Both the position numbers and the translations under genes were made by a program. Source: Heloderma charlesbogerti (taxonomy: Eukaryota > Chordata > Lepidosauria > Squamata > Helodermatidae). Taken from it: DNA of 64,000 nt. The notes under the pieces are model-generated. The model was not told where the DNA came from, did no database searches, and saw nothing but the letters and a program-made list of their open reading frames with translations. Each line of letters opens with the position of its first letter. Positions within the stretch are counted from its first letter, which is position 1. Location of the stretch: positions 186,001 to 250,000 of the forward strand of contig JANEZZ010000795.1 in NCBI GenBank assembly GCA_026122225.1, given 5' to 3'. Positions 35,201 through 41,200 of this stretch are shown here, piece by piece.

Positions 35201-38200
35201 TACTGGGAAAACCATAGCTTTGATTATACGAATCTTTGTCAGCAAGGTGATGTCTCTGCTTCTTACTATGCTGTCTAGGTTTGCCATAGCTTTCCTCCCA
35301 TGGAGCAAGCGTCTTTTAATTTCATGGCTACAGTCACCATCTGCGGTGATCTTGGAGCCCAAGAACATAAAATCTGTCACTGCTTCCCTTTCTTCCCCTT
35401 CTATATGCCAGGAAGTGATGGGGCCAGATGCCATGATCTGAGTTTTGTTAATGTTGAGTTTCAAACCAGCTTTTGCACTCTCCACTTTCACCCTCAACAA
35501 GAGGCTCTTCAGATCCTCTTCGCTTTCTGCCATTAGGGTGGTATCGTCTGCGTATCTGTGGTTGTTGATAATTCTCCCGGCAGTCTTAATTCCGACTTGT
35601 GATTCATCCAACCCGGTGTTTCTCATGATGTACTCTACATATAAGTTAATTAAGCAGGGTGACAATATGCAGCCTTGTCGTACTCCTTTCCCAATTTTGA
35701 ACCAATCGGTTGTTCCATGTCTGGTTCTTACTGTTGCTTCTTGTCCCTTGTACAGGTTTCTCAAGAGACAGGTAAGGTGGTCTGGTACTCCCATCTCTTT
35801 AAGAATTTGCCACAGTTTGTTGTGATCCACACAATCAAAGGCTTTAGCGTAGTCAATGAAGCAGCAATAGATGTTTTTCTGGAATTCTCTTGCTTTCTCC
35901 ATGATCCAGCGAATGTTGGCTATTTGATCTCTAGTTCCTCTGCCTCTTCAAAACCCAGCTTGTACTTCCGCTAGTTCTTGGTTCACATGCTGCTGAAGCC
36001 TAGCTTGTAAGATTTTGAGCATAACCTTGCTGGCATGTGAAATGAGCGCAATTGTATGGTAGTTTGAACACTCTTTGGCATTGCCCTTCTTTGGAATTGG
36101 AATGTAAACTGACCTTTTCCAGTCTTGTGGCCATTGCTGAGTGTTCCAAATTTGTTGGCATATTGAGTGCAGCACTTTAATAGCATCATCTTTTAGGATT
36201 TTAAATAGCTCAGCTGGAATACTGTCATCTCCGCTAGCTTTGTTGTTACTAATGCTTCCTAAGGCCCACTTGACTTCACTCTCTAGGATCAGGATGTCCG
36301 GCTCAAGCTCAGTGACCGCACTATCATGGCTATCAGGGACATTCAGATCATTCCTGTATAGTTCATCTGTGTATTCTTTCCACCTCTTCTTAATCTCATC
36401 TGCTTCTGTTAGGTCCCTGCCTTCTTTGTCCTTTATCATGCCCGTCTTTGCACAAAACGTTCCCTTGAGATCTCCGATTTACTTGAAAAGATCTCTAGTC
36501 TTTCCCATTCTGTTGTTTTCCTCGATTTCTTTGCATTGTTCATTTAAGAAGGCCTTCTTGTCTCTCCTTGCTATTCTCTGGAACTCTGCATTCAGTTGGA
36601 TATATCTTCCCCTTTCTCCCTTGCTTTTCGCTTCCCTTTTTTCCTCAGCTACTTGTAAAGCCTCATCAGACAGCCACTTTGCTTTCTTGCATTCCTTTTT
36701 CTTTGGGATGGATTTCGTTGCTGCCTCCTGAACAATGTTACGGACCTCTGTCCATAGTTCCTCAGGCACGCTGTCTATCAGGTCTAATCCCTTAAATCTA
36801 TTCGTCACCTCCACTGTATATTCATAAGGGATATGATTTAGGTCATACCTGAATGGTTTAGTGGTTTTCCCTACGTTCTTCAATTTAAGCTGAAATTTTG
36901 CAATAAGAAGCTCATGATCTGAGCCACAGTCAGCTCCAAGTCTTGTTTTTACTGACTGTATAGAGCTTCTCCATCTTTGGCTGCAAAGGACATAATCAAT
37001 CTGATTTCGATATTGACCATCTGGTGATGTCCATGTGTAGAGTCGCTTCTTGTGCTGTTGGAAAAGAGTGTTTGCTATGATCAGCGTGTTCTCTTGGCAA
37101 AACTCTAGTAGCCTTTGTCCTGCTTCATTTTGTACACCAAGGCCATGCTTGCCTGTTATCCCGACGATTTCTTGACTTCCTACTTTAGCATTCCAATCCC
37201 CTATGATGAAGAGGACATCTTTTTTTGGTGTTAGTTCTAGAAGGTGTTGTAGGTCTTCATAGAACCAATCAACCTCAGTTTCTTCGGCCTCAGTGGTTGG
37301 GGCATAGACTTGAATTACTGTGATGTTGAATGGTTTGCCTTGGATTCGTACTGAGATCATTCTATCGTTTTTGAGATTGTACCCCACTACTGCTTTTCCC
37401 ACCCTTTTGTTGACTATGAGTGCTACTCCATTTCTTCTAAGGGATTCTTGCCCACAGTAGTAGATATGATGGTCACCTGAATTAAATTCGCCCATGCTTG
37501 TCCATTTTAGTTCACTGATTCCCAAGATGTTGATGTTCAATCTTGCCATCTCATGTTTGACCACCTCCAACTTACCTTGATTCATTGATCTTACATTCCA
37601 GGGTCCTAAACAATATTGTTCTTTGCAGCATCGGATTTTCTTTTCACCACCAGACACATCCACAGCTGAGTGTCCTTTCAGCTTTGGCCCAGCCGCTTCA
37701 CTTTTTCTGGCGCTACTTGGAAATTCCCTCTGCTCTTCCCCAGTAGTATTGGACACCTTCCGACCTGAGGGTCTCATCTTCCAGCGTCATATCTTTTAGC
37801 CTTGTGATATGTTCCATGGGGTTTTCTTGGCAAGAATGCTGGAGTGGGTTGCCATTTCCTTCTCCAGTGGACCACATTTTGTCAGAACTCTCCACCATGA
37901 CCTGTCCGTCTTGGGTGGCCCTGCACGGCATAGCTTATGGCTTCACTGAGTTACACAAACCCCTTCGCCACATACATGGCACGTAGCTCCATGTGAGTTC
38001 TCTGTTTACTTTAAAGTAAGTGCACCCCCCGCCCTCCAATATGGGTCAGGTTTCATCCTTCCCTCCTCAGCCTCTTTCCTAGAAGAAAAATGCCCACCCT
38101 GCGTACCAAATATTGGCAGATGAAAAGATCCCATTGCCACCAACAACCTACCTTGCACAGATGTTGTAAGGATTACCAGATAACGTGTGTGAAGAGTTTC

Positions 38201-41200
38201 AGCACTTACAAGCTCTTTGAAAAAGCTTAGTGTTTGTCTAAGAAGGGGAAGATAATCTGCAGGTCACGCTTGTCAGTGGAATGGGAAGAAGGGACCACAG
38301 GTGTTGCACATAGGGCACTGCGCACAGCTTAGCCTCTATATGAGTGCATGGCAGCCCTATATAGGGGTTAGATGCTTTGGCCACAATGCTTAAAGCTGCT
38401 GGACTTGAAACTGAGAGGCATTCAGGGATGGGGGACCTAGAAAGGAAGGACATCCACCCAGGACCTTTTGTCTTTTGTGACTCTGTACAAACACCACATC
38501 CACCCAGGTTATTGTATGAAGTATAGGACTTGGACCCAGTCTTGTGCTCCCTGCTACTGCCCCATCTCTTTTCTTGGGTCAAATCCAACATAAGTCCAAC
38601 TGAGAGTATTCTGGGGGTCTCCAACCTGTGTTGGAGGTCACATTTGGAATTGTGAGAGTGTTGTGAGCACTCTCACAAAAATGGCTCCATTGGGGTGGGG
38701 AGATGGCCATTCATAAAATGGCTGCCACGGTGGACATGGCCAGTCACAAAACACCCATTTCCCAGAAGGCAAACTGGTGAGACTAAATGAAAAGTAACTG
38801 GTCCAGGAACTTTAAGTTGAAGGCAGAGGTGGGGGTCTGAGCTCAAAAACAAAAACCACTCTTTGGAACCCAAATAAAGATGGTGCTGGAGCTCTAACTT
38901 TGTGCTGGAATGCTCAGGACTAGAACCACTGAAATGAATAAGGCTTCTTAAATCCCATTCATTTCAGTGGGCCTACTCTAATAACATAATCCACTTATGC
39001 TGGATTTTGCCCCTTGTAAACAAAGAGATTTCCCCAAAGGCACCATAAGCCTGTCCCTCAGAGGAAATTAAGCATGTAAAGGTTAGTCTGATGTTCTTTC
39101 AGTGTCATGGGGCGGGGAGAAGAAGAGGGGGATTCATCCTGCTTTCCCGCTTGCCCCCAGGGAATGACGCTCTGCACCAGTTGACGACATCAGGGGACTA
39201 CGAGCTGCGCGTGGATCTCCGTGCCGGGAACGAGGCCGTCTATGCAACCTATCAACATTTCCGCGTGGACTCCCCTGCCGATTATTACCGTCTGCACCTG
39301 GGCAGTTACAGCGGCACGGCTGGTGAGGGGGCCTGGGATCGCCTGGGGAGACCGCTGATTGGTGGGGGCAGTGCACGCTGATGTGGTATGAGACACGCAG
39401 GGGGGATTAGAATCCTCAGAGACACGGGAATGGAGGAGGATGGGGCATGCTGGGTCATATAGCCCAACCCACCGGAAGGCACCAGATTGGGGAAGGCTGC
39501 ATTATATGCACACACACACACACAGATGTGGCTCAAAAACAGGGCAGGCAGGTGTTAACGCTTCCCAAGGCAGGTCTTCTTCCTCACCTGAGCTGCTAGT
39601 GCTCATTGGCTTTTCTGCACAAGGCAGTTATCATGCATGCATCATTCCCTACTCACGGTTGTTTACGGGTTCTTTAGATGACATAGTGACCCTCCAGTTT
39701 GGCCTCTGTGTCTAACCAGCACTTAGGCAAATTGTTTTAAAGCAGGGAAAATGCAGCACTGAATTGTGAAAGAGAAAGAAAGAGCGATTTCTTGTGTATT
39801 TGCTCTGTTCTGCTATGCCACTGTGCCAGGTAGAGGTTATATAGCAGAAAAGCAGGAAAGGAAATGCTTCTCGTGTAGTGCTCAAATGTCAATTCTACGA
39901 TGAAACCGAAAGCAGATACACCGGATTAACAGCAAGTTAACAGCCTCATACAGGAAAGCTCAGTGTCTCTCACAGCTTCTGGCTCTTGGTGGCAGCTACA
40001 AAAGGCACTGCGGGAGTGAACAGTAGTTTTTTTACCAGTCTTCCCACTCTCCTCAGATTTTCCAGCTGCCACTCACATATACATACCACAACATGCCAAC
40101 ATGCTCCATAGATTTTTTTTATATTGCTGGAGCAAGGTGGGTCAAGGAAACTCTTGAGACAGGATTGTGGGGTCAAGGAATTCAAGGTTGAGCCAAGGGA
40201 TTAATAGGGAGAAACATTCTCACTTTTCACTCTCACTCTCGTAACACCACTGCCTTCCTGCTTCCACAGGTGACGCATTCAGCTATCACTCAGGCAGCGT
40301 CTTCTCCACCCGGGACCGGGATCCCAATCGGGTCATCATCCCATGTGCCGTCTCGTACCGTGGCGCATGGTGGTACCGCAACTGCCACTATACCAACCTC
40401 AATGGCCTCTATGCAAATAACCGTGACCACCAGGTAGCCACCAGATGGGGGAGTGAAGGGAGGCAAAGAAAAGTGGTGCTGTCCTTTTTTTTTAACAACG
40501 TACTTTGAATTGTTGAATAGCAGGCAGAAGTTCAGCTGGTGAAACTTTCCCCAAAGGCATCACCTCCTACTCCAGGGGTTCTCACCCTGTTTGGGTCCGT
40601 GGTCACATTTGGAATTTTGAGAGAATGTCATGGGCATTCTCACAAAATGCAGGCTTGCCAATTCATAAAATGGCTGCCATGGTGGGCATTGCCAGTCAAA
40701 AAAACCACTCATTTCCCAGAAGGCAAACTGGTGGGACTAAAATAAAAGTAACTTTTAAAATAAAAGTAAGGAGGCAGTGATAAGACCGCTCTTAAAGAAG
40801 CCCTCCTTGGATCCCCAAGTTCTGAACAACTTTCGCCCAGTCTCAAATCTGCCATTTTTGGGCAAGATGATTGAGCGGGTGGTAGCGATGCAGTTGAAGG
40901 CACACTTGGAAGAAACCGATTATCTAGACCCATTTCAGTCAGGCTTCAGGCTTGGGCATGGGACAGAAACGGCCTTGGTCACCTTGGTGGATGATATGAG
41001 GAGGGCTCTGGATAGGGGTGAATGCTCCTTCCTTGTTCTCCTTGACCTCTCAGTGGCTTTTGATACCGTTGACCACAGTATCCTCCTGGACCGCCTGGAG
41101 GGGTTGGGCATTGGAGACCCTGTATTGTGGTGGTTCCGGTCCTTCCTCTCTGGCAGGTACCAGAGGGTAGCACTGGGAGAGGAGGTTTTGGACCCATGGC

